Below, one piece after another: positions 1 through 5,959 of a stretch of 11,147 bases of DNA. The DNA lies in NCBI GenBank assembly GCA_937895985.1, contig CALBKL010000404.1, forward strand, positions 1 through 11,147, written 5' to 3'. Every line of letters starts with the position of its first letter. Positions within the stretch are counted from its first letter, which is position 1. The position numbers and the translations under genes are program-made. Under the pieces are notes generated by a model. The model saw only the letters and a list, made by a program, of their open reading frames with translations, had not been told where the DNA came from and made no database searches. The stretch is from an uncultured Solobacterium sp. Its GTDB lineage: Bacteria > Bacillota_I > Bacilli_A > Erysipelotrichales > Erysipelotrichaceae.

Positions 1-1007
1 ATGGTATTTTTCAGTATCAGACAAGATTAGAAGATACTGGTATGTACGCGCTAATTACAGTGGATCATAACGCTGTTTCTGGAAGCGTTCTGGATGAGTT
101 TACAGATGAAGAATATGTAGCTGTCCATACCATTGGTAAGAAGGGTAATTTCGCTTCCAAAGTTAGAACTGCATATCTTTCTTGTTTAGAAGATATCGCA
201 AAAAACTGTTTTGAGAAGAGGATGTATTCTAGTGATCAAGCTAATATCATGCATGAATGGATGATACATCAATTACACGATACGGCTGATCATCCATTTA
301 CAAAATTGCAAAATAACAAACGTAATATTGATAATGATTTTACAGCATACAAACATAGTGGTTGTGACAAGATGTATGCGCTCATGTTTACAATTGGTAA
401 GCGTAAATTAGATAAAACATCTGATGATGAATATGTTGATGCAGTAAATATTAAAGTAGAACCATCAAAGGTAGGTGATTTACTTCAGTCACCTGGTTTC
501 TATCCTGCATATCATATGAATAAGAAACACTGGGTGACTGCAATCTTAGATGGCACAATCAAAGATGAAACGCTAAATGAACTTCTATTAAAGGCTAGAG
601 ATTTGGTAGGAAATAGATTGTTGTACAATCATTATTGGGTAATACCTGCTAATCCTGCTGTCTATGATATCGATGCGGGGTTTGTGCAAAGTGATTTGAT
701 GTATTGGAAACAGAAACTCAATTATCAAATAAACGATTATGTATTTATCTATTATGGAATGCCATTTGGAGAACTACGCTATCTTTGTAAGGTGGTTGAA
801 AAAGATATTGTATTCCATGATGACTTAGACAAAGAGAGTGATAATGAGATGTTTATCTGTCTTCAAAAGATTCATTTTTTTGAAGATCATCAGTTAACAA
901 GGAAGTTTATTTCTAACTTTGGTCTAACGAATATACGTGGTGCACGTTCCATGCCACAAGAATTGATCAATCAAATATACAAAATGTATCCAACAATAAT
1001 GATATAA
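1..1007 (+). CDS. MmcQ/YjbR-like protein with C-terminal EVE/PUA-like domain, 5' end cut by the window
   Basis: The reading frame is open from base 3, so the first visible Met (base 42) is probably internal. The upstream residues (FQYQTRLEDTG) read smoothly into the first domain, and roughly 15-25 N-terminal residues are probably lost outside the window. Counting from Met42, residues 1-80 form an N-terminal YjbR-associated module (VLDEFTDEEYV, then a helix ending near NCFEK). Residues about 85-190 are the YjbR fold, with MYALMF, VDAVNIKVEP and the typical GFYPAYHMNKKHWV stretch. Residues about 197-321 start YWVIPANPAVYDI and contain WKQ and NDYVFIYY, ending near NIRGARSMP; this resembles an EVE/PUA-like domain, a fold linked to modified-base or RNA recognition. 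YjbR proteins are often labelled DNA-binding, but the biochemical role is unknown. The stop lies 21 bases before pepF. The family is fairly sure; the function is not. Confidence 0.75.
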   Translation, partial: GIFQYQTRLEDTGMYALITVDHNAVSGSVLDEFTDEEYVAVHTIGKKGNFASKVRTAYLSCLEDIAKNCFEKRMYSSDQANIMHEWMIHQLHDTADHPFTKLQNNKRNIDNDFTAYKHSGCDKMYALMFTIGKRKLDKTSDDEYVDAVNIKVEPSKVGDLLQSPGFYPAYHMNKKHWVTAILDGTIKDETLNELLLKARDLVGNRLLYNHYWVIPANPAVYDIDAGFVQSDLMYWKQKLNYQINDYVFIYYGMPFGELRYLCKVVEKDIVFHDDLDKESDNEMFICLQKIHFFEDHQLTRKFISNFGLTNIRGARSMPQELINQIYKMYPTIMI

Positions 1008-1008
1008 T
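1000..1008 (+). promoter_or_regulatory. Candidate extended -10 promoter for pepF
   Basis: TGATATAAT is a perfect extended -10 (TG-n-TATAAT) that overlaps the TAA stop of the preceding gene. No good -35 sits 16-18 bases upstream, which extended -10 promoters can tolerate. Transcription would start near 1015, giving a leader of about 14 bases with the GAGGTGA ribosome site (1018-1024) just inside it. pepF could therefore be transcribed alone as well as with its upstream neighbour. Confidence 0.45.
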
Positions 1009-1028
1009 ACAGAAGCTGAGGTGATATT

Positions 1029-2834
1029 ATGACAGAATTAAAAGAACGTAATCAAATTGAACAACAATACAAATGGGACCTTTCAACATTATTTGAAAAT
1101 GATGAGGCTTGGAATGAAGCACTCACAAAGCTTGATGCTTTGATTTCAGATGCTGCATCTTTTCAAGGTAAGTTAAACAATGCTGAAAGTTTACTTGCGT
1201 ATTTTAAGGTATCAGATGAATTAGATAAGGCGATAAACAATGTATTTACATATGCAATGTTGCGTCATAGTGAAGATACAAGAGCGACCGATGCTCAGGG
1301 TATGTATTCCAAGGCGTATGGAAAATATGTTGAAGTTGTAAGTGCTACTTCATTTGCACAACCGGAGATTCTGGGAAATGATGAAGAAGTCTTAAAGGGA
1401 TTTATTGCGGATCCATCCTTAAAGGATTTTGCATTCTTATTAGAAAATCTTGTGCGTAATAAGGCACATACGTTAAGTGCTGCAGAAGAAAAACTATTAT
1501 CTGCCTTTGGTGAGGTGTTCTCTGCACCAGGAAGAACGAGTGAAGCGTTAATGGATGCGGATATGGTATTTGATACAATCAAGGATGCAGAAGGTAATGA
1601 TCATGCAGTAAATGGCTCTAGTTATATTCTTTTACAGGGCAGCGATGATCGTGAACTTCGTAAGAATTCTTTCCAATCTTTATACAAGGGCTACAAGCAA
1701 CATATCAACACATTCGCATCTACTTATAGTACAACTGTAAAAGCTGCTTCTATTGATGCGAAGGTAAGACATCACCAATCTTCACGTCAAGCTGCGATGT
1801 TCTCTGATAATATTCCAGTTAGTGTATATGATAACTTAGTTGAAACTGTACATAAACACTTACCAACGATGTATCGTTACGTAAAACTACGTAAGAAGAT
1901 GTTAGGTCTAGATGAACTGCATTATTATGATGTATACGCACCTCTTTTAAAGGGCAGCGCAAAGGATTATTCCTATGAAGAAGCTAAGGAAATGGTTCTA
2001 GAAGCTGTTAAGCCTCTTGGTACAGAATATACAGATGTTGTAAAAGCAGGTTTAGAGAACCGTTGGGTAGATGTCTATCCAAACAAAGGGAAACGTGGTG
2101 GAGCGTACTCTTCAGGTACCTATACATCCAATCCATATATCTTATGTAACTATACAGGTACACTCGATAGTGTATCTACATTAGCACATGAGATGGGACA
2201 CTCTATGCATAGCTATCGTACAAACCATACACAGCCAGTACATTATGCTAACTACACAATGTTCGTAGCGGAAGTTGCCTCTACAGTAAATGAAAACTTG
2301 CTAATTGAACAGTTGTTACAGAAGGAAACAGATCCTGCACAACGTATGGCTTTACTAAACCAATACATGGAAGGTTTCAAAGGTACAATCTACCGTCAGA
2401 CAATGTTTGCGGAATTTGAAAAAGAGGCACACGCCGCTTCAGAACGTGGTGAATCCTTAACACCTGAATTCTTAAATCAGTTATATCTAAACCTTGTAAA
2501 GAAATATTTTGGTGAAGATTTAGTGATTGATGATGAAGTACAGTATGAATGGGCGAGAATTCCACATTTCTATAGACCGTTCTATGTATATGTATATGCA
2601 ACAGGATATAGTACAGCAGTTGCGTTATCGGAAGGTATTTTACATGGCGGTCAAGATAGAGTTCGAAAGTATCTTGAATTCTTATCCATGGGTAGCTCAG
2701 CTTATCCAATTGATGAATTGAAGCACGCAGGTGTTGATTTAACAACACCAGAACCAATCGATATCGCTCTAGAGAAGTTTGCTAAAATACTCGATGATGC
2801 GGAAGAAACATTCGCCAAATTACAACAGAAGTAA
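1029..2834 (+). CDS. pepF: Oligoendopeptidase F (M3 family zinc metallopeptidase)
   Basis: This is a cytoplasmic zinc endopeptidase that cleaves short oligopeptides, usually in peptide nutrition or turnover. At 601 residues it has the usual PepF length, and there is no signal peptide. The zinc-binding HEXXH is HEMGH at residues 387-391, and the third ligand is Glu415 within FVAEVASTVNE, the M3 spacing. The N-terminal half is the helical PepF lobe; the C-terminal half is the M3 catalytic domain, with the C-terminal substrate-pocket segment HFYRPFYVYVYATGYS. The start is well set by GAGGTGA at 1018-1024, four bases before ATG. A hairpin follows the stop. Shorter frames inside the gene on both strands are shadows. 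Identification is firm; the natural peptide substrates cannot be read from the sequence. Confidence 0.96.
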   Translation: MTELKERNQIEQQYKWDLSTLFENDEAWNEALTKLDALISDAASFQGKLNNAESLLAYFKVSDELDKAINNVFTYAMLRHSEDTRATDAQGMYSKAYGKYVEVVSATSFAQPEILGNDEEVLKGFIADPSLKDFAFLLENLVRNKAHTLSAAEEKLLSAFGEVFSAPGRTSEALMDADMVFDTIKDAEGNDHAVNGSSYILLQGSDDRELRKNSFQSLYKGYKQHINTFASTYSTTVKAASIDAKVRHHQSSRQAAMFSDNIPVSVYDNLVETVHKHLPTMYRYVKLRKKMLGLDELHYYDVYAPLLKGSAKDYSYEEAKEMVLEAVKPLGTEYTDVVKAGLENRWVDVYPNKGKRGGAYSSGTYTSNPYILCNYTGTLDSVSTLAHEMGHSMHSYRTNHTQPVHYANYTMFVAEVASTVNENLLIEQLLQKETDPAQRMALLNQYMEGFKGTIYRQTMFAEFEKEAHAASERGESLTPEFLNQLYLNLVKKYFGEDLVIDDEVQYEWARIPHFYRPFYVYVYATGYSTAVALSEGILHGGQDRVRKYLEFLSMGSSAYPIDELKHAGVDLTTPEPIDIALEKFAKILDDAEETFAKLQQK

Positions 2835-2837
2835 TCA

Positions 2838-2865
2838 AATTGGAGATATGAAAGTATCTCCAATT
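2838..2865 (+). terminator. Perfect 11-bp hairpin after pepF without a clear T tract
   Basis: AATTGGAGATA (2838-2848) pairs perfectly with TATCTCCAATT (2855-2865) around a 6-base TGAAAG loop, three bases after the pepF stop. The stem is long enough to act as a terminator or an mRNA 3'-end stabiliser. The downstream bases are GACAAAATAT rather than a run of T, so intrinsic termination on the plus strand is uncertain. The last two stem bases are shared with the -35 of the next promoter. Confidence 0.5.
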
Positions 2866-2891
2866 GACAAAATATAAATATTGTATAAAAT
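2864..2891 (+). promoter_or_regulatory. Sigma-A-type promoter of the glutathione peroxidase gene
   Basis: A perfect TTGACA -35 (2864-2869), a 16-base spacer and TAAAAT as -10 (2886-2891, 5 of 6) precede the gene. A TATAAT at 2891-2896 is also present but lies 21 bases from the -35, so it is a weaker choice. The start of transcription would be near 2898, about 25 bases before the ATG. Confidence 0.6.
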
Positions 2892-2922
2892 ATAATTGCA
2901 ATAAATATAGGAGATTAAATAT

Positions 2923-3465
2923 ATGACATTTTACGATTATTCTTTAACAGACAGAAGTGGAAACGAAGTATCAATGCACAACTACGAAGGTAAGGTAGTA
3001 ATGATAGTAAACACTGCTACCGGATGTGGATTTACACCACAGTACAAAGATCTAGAAGATATGTATGAAAAATACCATGAGCAGGGACTGGAGATTATTG
3101 ATGTACCATGTAATCAATTTGCAGACCAAACACCAGGTACTGATGAAGAGGTACATGAGTTCTGTACATTAAAGTACAATACACAGTTTGATCAATTTAA
3201 AAAGAGCGATGTCAATGGTGAACATGCATTACCATTATTTACATTCTTAAAGAATGAAAAGGGGTTTGCTGGATTTGGTAATAGTATAAAGGCACTTGGC
3301 ATGCGTGCAATGTGTAAACTGAAAGATGCTAACTATAAGAATAACCCTGATATTAAGTGGAACTTTACAAAGTTTGTGATTGATCGCAGTGGTAATGTAG
3401 TGAAACGATTTGAACCTACAGATGACATGCATTCACTTGAAACATGCATTCAATCTTTACTATAA
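2923..3465 (+). CDS. Thiol (cysteine-type) glutathione peroxidase family protein
   Basis: This is a thioredoxin-fold peroxidase that reduces hydrogen peroxide or organic hydroperoxides, with 180 residues and no signal peptide, so it is cytoplasmic. The peroxidatic residue is Cys35 in NTATGCGFTPQY; it is encoded by TGT, so it is not selenocysteine. The rest of the catalytic tetrad is visible: Gln69 in PCNQFADQTPG, and Trp146 with Asn147 in WNFTKF. Cys81 (EFCTLKY) sits 46 residues after the peroxidatic Cys, as in yeast Gpx3 (Cys36/Cys82). That suggests a thioredoxin-recycled, two-cysteine enzyme rather than true glutathione dependence. AGGAGA at 2909-2914 sets the start. The gene has its own promoter, and no convincing terminator follows it, so some read-through into the Nudix gene is possible. 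Confidence 0.93.
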   Translation: MTFYDYSLTDRSGNEVSMHNYEGKVVMIVNTATGCGFTPQYKDLEDMYEKYHEQGLEIIDVPCNQFADQTPGTDEEVHEFCTLKYNTQFDQFKKSDVNGEHALPLFTFLKNEKGFAGFGNSIKALGMRAMCKLKDANYKNNPDIKWNFTKFVIDRSGNVVKRFEPTDDMHSLETCIQSLL

Positions 3466-3473
3466 GAAAAAAA

Positions 3474-3487
3474 TGTAAGCGTTTGTA
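3474..3487 (+). promoter_or_regulatory. Weak cre-like site upstream of the Nudix promoter
   Basis: TGTAAGCGTTTGTA matches 12 of 14 positions of the catabolite-responsive element pattern TGWAANCGNTNWCA; the two mismatches are near the 3' end. It lies about 10 bases upstream of the candidate -35. It may be chance in an AT-rich gap, but the TGTAAGCG core resembles the better cre match at 8301-8314. Confidence 0.25.
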
Positions 3488-3496
3488 GAGAATTGT

Positions 3497-3525
3497 TTCA
3501 CAAATGATAAAAAAACATATATACT
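3497..3525 (+). promoter_or_regulatory. Promoter of the Nudix gene and its partner
   Basis: TTCACA (3497-3502, 5 of 6 to TTGACA), a 17-base spacer and TATACT (3520-3525, 5 of 6) form a well-spaced sigma-A promoter. The transcript would begin near 3532, just before the GGAGGT ribosome site at 3535-3540. Confidence 0.55.
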
Positions 3526-3545
3526 ATCTTTTGCGGAGGTAGTGT

Positions 3546-3971
3546 ATGAAAAAAGAAAAATCATGCGGTGCGATTGTATACCGCAAACAAGAAGGTGTCA
3601 TTCAGTTCTTATTGATTCATCAGACTTTAGGACACTGGACGTTCCCAAAGGGACATGTTGAAGATGGTGAAACAGAACAACAAACAGCTTATCGTGAAAT
3701 TCTAGAAGAAACTGGAATTGAAGTTTCTTTTGAAGATGGATTTAGAGTTATAAACACATATTCCCCAAAAGAGGATACTCTGAAAGATGTTATTTTCTTT
3801 TTAGCACAACCTATCGGTGGTCATGAAGAACCCCAGCCATCAGAAGTATCTGATGTACGTTGGTTAACATGTATTGAGGCACATGCCATTATTACATATC
3901 CTTCAGACCGTGCATTATTAAAGAAGGCAATCGATCATATTAAACTCAGAGGGGACTGGAAAGAGTATTAA
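3546..3971 (+). CDS. Nudix hydrolase, Ap4A hydrolase-like
   Basis: This Nudix enzyme of 141 residues probably hydrolyses dinucleoside tetraphosphates such as Ap4A or related nucleotides. The Nudix box is complete at residues 36-58: Gly36, Glu42, then REILEETGI, with the metal-binding glutamates in place. The flanking sequence KSCGAIVYR at the N-terminus and HWTFPKGHVE before the box are typical of the asymmetric Ap4A hydrolase (NUDT2-like) group. The substrate remains inferred, because other Nudix specificities share much of this. The start is fixed by GGAGGT five bases upstream. The next gene begins 2 bases after the stop, so the two are almost certainly co-transcribed and perhaps translationally coupled. 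Confidence 0.9.
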   Translation: MKKEKSCGAIVYRKQEGVIQFLLIHQTLGHWTFPKGHVEDGETEQQTAYREILEETGIEVSFEDGFRVINTYSPKEDTLKDVIFFLAQPIGGHEEPQPSEVSDVRWLTCIEAHAIITYPSDRALLKKAIDHIKLRGDWKEY

Positions 3972-3973
3972 AA

Positions 3974-4846
3974 ATGATTTTGTTACAGGTTTGTATTGCT
4001 AATACAGATAGTGATACATATTTCTTAAAATATCAAAAGCGATTAGTCGCTTTTGAAGTTCAACCCTCAGTACGTCATTTATTACGTCATGATGAGAAGA
4101 TTATAGGTATTGAGGGACATTATCTTCATGATGGTGTTGTGGAGTCTTCCTTTGCATTAACAGAAATGATTTCTTCACAGGATGCTATTGATTTAATTGC
4201 TGTTTTACTGGAAGCTTATATTCGCCGTTATCATTGCAATCGTATTGTATTTCACACAGAGGATGATCAATTGGTACATGCGTATCAAGCAAATGTAGTA
4301 AGATGCGTTAATCACCAATTTGTCTATGATGTAGAAGAATATCGTCTACAGATAGAAAATAGCGTGTTTGATGAACGTGGTTATATCATCAACCAAGGAA
4401 AGATGGAGAGTATTCCATTTGGATGGTTCAATACAAGAGATAAGGGTTGTGGATGGATTGCGGCATACAACCTATTAAAACTCAATGGAAAAACCATCTT
4501 GATGAAGGATGTGCTTGCTGGACTGAAACGTTTTGCATTTTTGGGTAATTTATTAGGGCAAGAGAAAATATCTCTATACTTCTGGCTAAAGAAACAAGGT
4601 CTTAACGTGCATATCAGTGTTGGAACTAACGCTAAGATTATTAAGAAGATGTGCGCAAGTAAGTCTGGAATCTTGTTGTATATCCATCGTACTAATGCAC
4701 ATTATGTGGCGTATGAAGTATTAAAGGATGGTAGAATCCAATTCTACAATGCTGTATATGGGAAAAAGAACCATATTACGACAGCCAGTGAATTTTTATC
4801 AGAGAATTCTTTTATCCCATTGTCCTCATTAATCTATGTTGACTAA
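3974..4846 (+). CDS. Unrecognised protein with a C-terminal papain/C39-like cysteine peptidase pattern
   Basis: I do not recognise a named family for this 290-residue protein. The C-terminal part (about 135-290) looks like a papain- or C39-like fold. It has Cys159 in KGCGWIAAYNLL at the start of a helix, His243 in NAHYVAYE on a strand, and Asn259 in IQFYNAVYG, an order and spacing that would fit a Cys-His-Asn triad. The N-terminal part (about 1-125) alternates strands and one long helix (residues 68-88) and could be a degenerate GNAT-like or other alpha/beta domain; this is weak. There is no signal peptide and no membrane segment. The start lies 2 bases after the Nudix stop, with only a modest GGAAAGAG site inside that gene, which suggests coupling. 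A peptidase or transglutaminase-like activity is inference. Confidence 0.7.
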   Translation: MILLQVCIANTDSDTYFLKYQKRLVAFEVQPSVRHLLRHDEKIIGIEGHYLHDGVVESSFALTEMISSQDAIDLIAVLLEAYIRRYHCNRIVFHTEDDQLVHAYQANVVRCVNHQFVYDVEEYRLQIENSVFDERGYIINQGKMESIPFGWFNTRDKGCGWIAAYNLLKLNGKTILMKDVLAGLKRFAFLGNLLGQEKISLYFWLKKQGLNVHISVGTNAKIIKKMCASKSGILLYIHRTNAHYVAYEVLKDGRIQFYNAVYGKKNHITTASEFLSENSFIPLSSLIYVD

Positions 4847-4872
4847 GCTCTAACAGTGTTAGGGCTTTTTTT
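4845..4872 (+). terminator. Intrinsic terminator of the Nudix / papain-like unit
   Basis: AAGCTCTAAC (4845-4854) pairs with GTTAGGGCTT (4858-4867), with one G-U wobble and a 3-base loop. A run of seven T (4866-4872) begins at the foot of the stem. The stem starts within the TAA stop codon of the preceding gene. Confidence 0.9.
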
Positions 4873-4908
4873 CGTATTGGTACGATTGTATATTTTCATC
4901 TACCAGTA

Positions 4909-4917
4909 TGATAGAAT
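4909..4917 (+). promoter_or_regulatory. Candidate extended -10 promoter for the ParB-like gene and rluB
   Basis: TGATAGAAT fits an extended -10 (TG-n-TAGAAT, 5 of 6). No convincing -35 is seen at 16-18 bases. It follows the upstream terminator and would start transcription near 4924, just before the AGAGGA ribosome site at 4929-4934. The location is plausible but the motif alone is weak. Confidence 0.35.
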
Positions 4918-4938
4918 GAAGGGCGATTAGAGGACGTT

Positions 4939-5214
4939 ATGATTAATAAGAAAGTTCACATTTCCAAGATTCATTTTACGCATATTGAGTCTGAATCTTT
5001 GATAGAGTCCATCTCAAAGCGTGGTGTTGCGATTGCTGTACAGGTTAACGTACATGATGACTATTATGAGTGCTTGGATGGAAATAAACGATTAACAGCT
5101 TGTAAGATTTTATCTTTACAGGATAAGAAGTATGAAATGGTACCTGTGATGATTATGAATGATTATTCTAAGGCAGGGAGTGCTTTCTGGGGTAATACAC
5201 AGAATAAACACTAA
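4939..5214 (+). CDS. Small stand-alone ParB/sulfiredoxin-fold protein
   Basis: This 91-residue protein matches the ParB N-terminal (ParB/Srx) fold from end to end. It has HISKIHF, then ESLIESISKRG, a strand with ECLDGNKRLTACKIL, and VPVMIMNDY near the end. The DGNKR segment (about residues 36-40) takes the place of the GERR nucleotide-binding box of chromosomal ParB. No helix-turn-helix or dimerisation domain follows, so it is not a partition ParB. Members of this fold include CTPases, nucleases, a free-serine kinase and sulfiredoxin, and I cannot tell which activity applies. It starts after a terminator, ends 13 bases before rluB and is probably its operon partner. AGAGGA lies four bases before the ATG. 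Confidence 0.75.
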   Translation: MINKKVHISKIHFTHIESESLIESISKRGVAIAVQVNVHDDYYECLDGNKRLTACKILSLQDKKYEMVPVMIMNDYSKAGSAFWGNTQNKH

Positions 5215-5217
5215 TAA

Positions 5218-5223
5218 AGGAGA
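5218..5223 (+). promoter_or_regulatory. Ribosome binding site that sets the rluB start
   Basis: AGGAGA lies four bases before ATG 5228. The frame stays open upstream to an ATG at 5159 inside the ParB-like gene, but that one has no ribosome site and would add 23 residues ahead of the S4 domain. The 5228 start is preferred. Confidence 0.8.
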
Positions 5224-5227
5224 GAAG

Positions 5228-5959
5228 ATGGAACGATTACAGAAGACAATAGCGAAGGCAGGTATTGCTAGCCGTCGTAAAGCAGAAGAACTCATTGTGA
5301 GTGGTAAGGTCAAAGTGAATGGTGTTGTTGTAACGGAGCTTGGAACACAAGTATCTCCTGAGGATGATATTAGTGTAAATGGTGTTGTATTAAAGAAGGA
5401 AGAAAAGGTATATTACCTATTAAATAAACCGCGTAGAGTTATTTCTAGTGTTAGTGATGAAAAGGGTAGAGAAACAGTTCTTGCCTATCTTAGTGATGTA
5501 AAAGAACGAATCTATCCAGTTGGACGTTTGGATTATGATACTTCTGGTATTTTACTTTTAACAAATGATGGTGATTTTGCGAATGCGATGATGCATCCAT
5601 CTTCACATTTACCAAAGACATATGAAGTTGCGGTAACTGGTGTACTAACAGATGATATGTTAAATCGCCTAGCAAAAGGTATTATGCTATCTGATGGTAA
5701 GACATTACCAGCCGAAGTAGTATTATTAGAACGTTCTACAAAGAAAAATAAAACCGTACTCCACATTACAATCCAAGAAGGACGCAATCGTGAAGTACGG
5801 CGCATGATGGAATATTTCCATTGTGAGGTCACAAGATTAAACCGTATCGGCTATGGTTTCTTAGATTTAGGAAATCTAAGACAAGGCCAATATCGTAAGC
5901 TACGCAGTTTTGAAGTACGTAAGTTGCTTGCGATGGTAAAACATTCAACGGAAGACTAA
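5228..5959 (+). CDS. rluB: 23S rRNA pseudouridine synthase, RluB/RsuA family
   Basis: This enzyme converts a specific uridine to pseudouridine in ribosomal RNA. RluB acts on 23S rRNA near the peptidyl-transferase region, and this 243-residue protein fits RluB best, though other RsuA-family members are close. Residues 1-60 are an S4 RNA-binding domain (RLQKTIAKAGIASRRKAEE). The catalytic domain follows from about residue 62 (YYLLNKPRRVISS). The catalytic aspartate is Asp102 in GRLDYDTSGILLLTNDGD, and the late conserved segment EGRNREVRRMMEYF is present. It lies 13 bases after the ParB-like gene. Its stop overlaps the stop of the opposing rqcH gene by 4 bases, with no terminator visible between them. 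Confidence 0.92.
   Translation: MERLQKTIAKAGIASRRKAEELIVSGKVKVNGVVVTELGTQVSPEDDISVNGVVLKKEEKVYYLLNKPRRVISSVSDEKGRETVLAYLSDVKERIYPVGRLDYDTSGILLLTNDGDFANAMMHPSSHLPKTYEVAVTGVLTDDMLNRLAKGIMLSDGKTLPAEVVLLERSTKKNKTVLHITIQEGRNREVRRMMEYFHCEVTRLNRIGYGFLDLGNLRQGQYRKLRSFEVRKLLAMVKHSTED

Noticed and set aside
1..30. ATG at base 1 as a gene start.
   Set aside because: That frame stops at TAG 28-30; the real coding frame is the one open from base 3.
2377..2757. A 126-codon minus-strand frame inside pepF (with a smaller plus-strand one at 2527-2721).
   Set aside because: It has low-complexity composition and no start signal, and is fully covered by the well-supported pepF gene.
2923..3465. Possible selenoprotein glutathione peroxidase.
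   Set aside because: The catalytic residue is encoded by TGT and there is no in-frame TGA.
3482..3504. TTTGT / ACAAA inverted repeat after the glutathione peroxidase gene as a terminator.
   Set aside because: It has only five AT-rich pairs with a 13-base loop and no T tract; too weak.
5159..5227. Upstream ATG (5159) as the rluB start, overlapping the ParB-like gene.
   Set aside because: There is no ribosome site, and it adds 23 residues ahead of the S4 domain; ATG 5228 has AGGAGA at ideal spacing.
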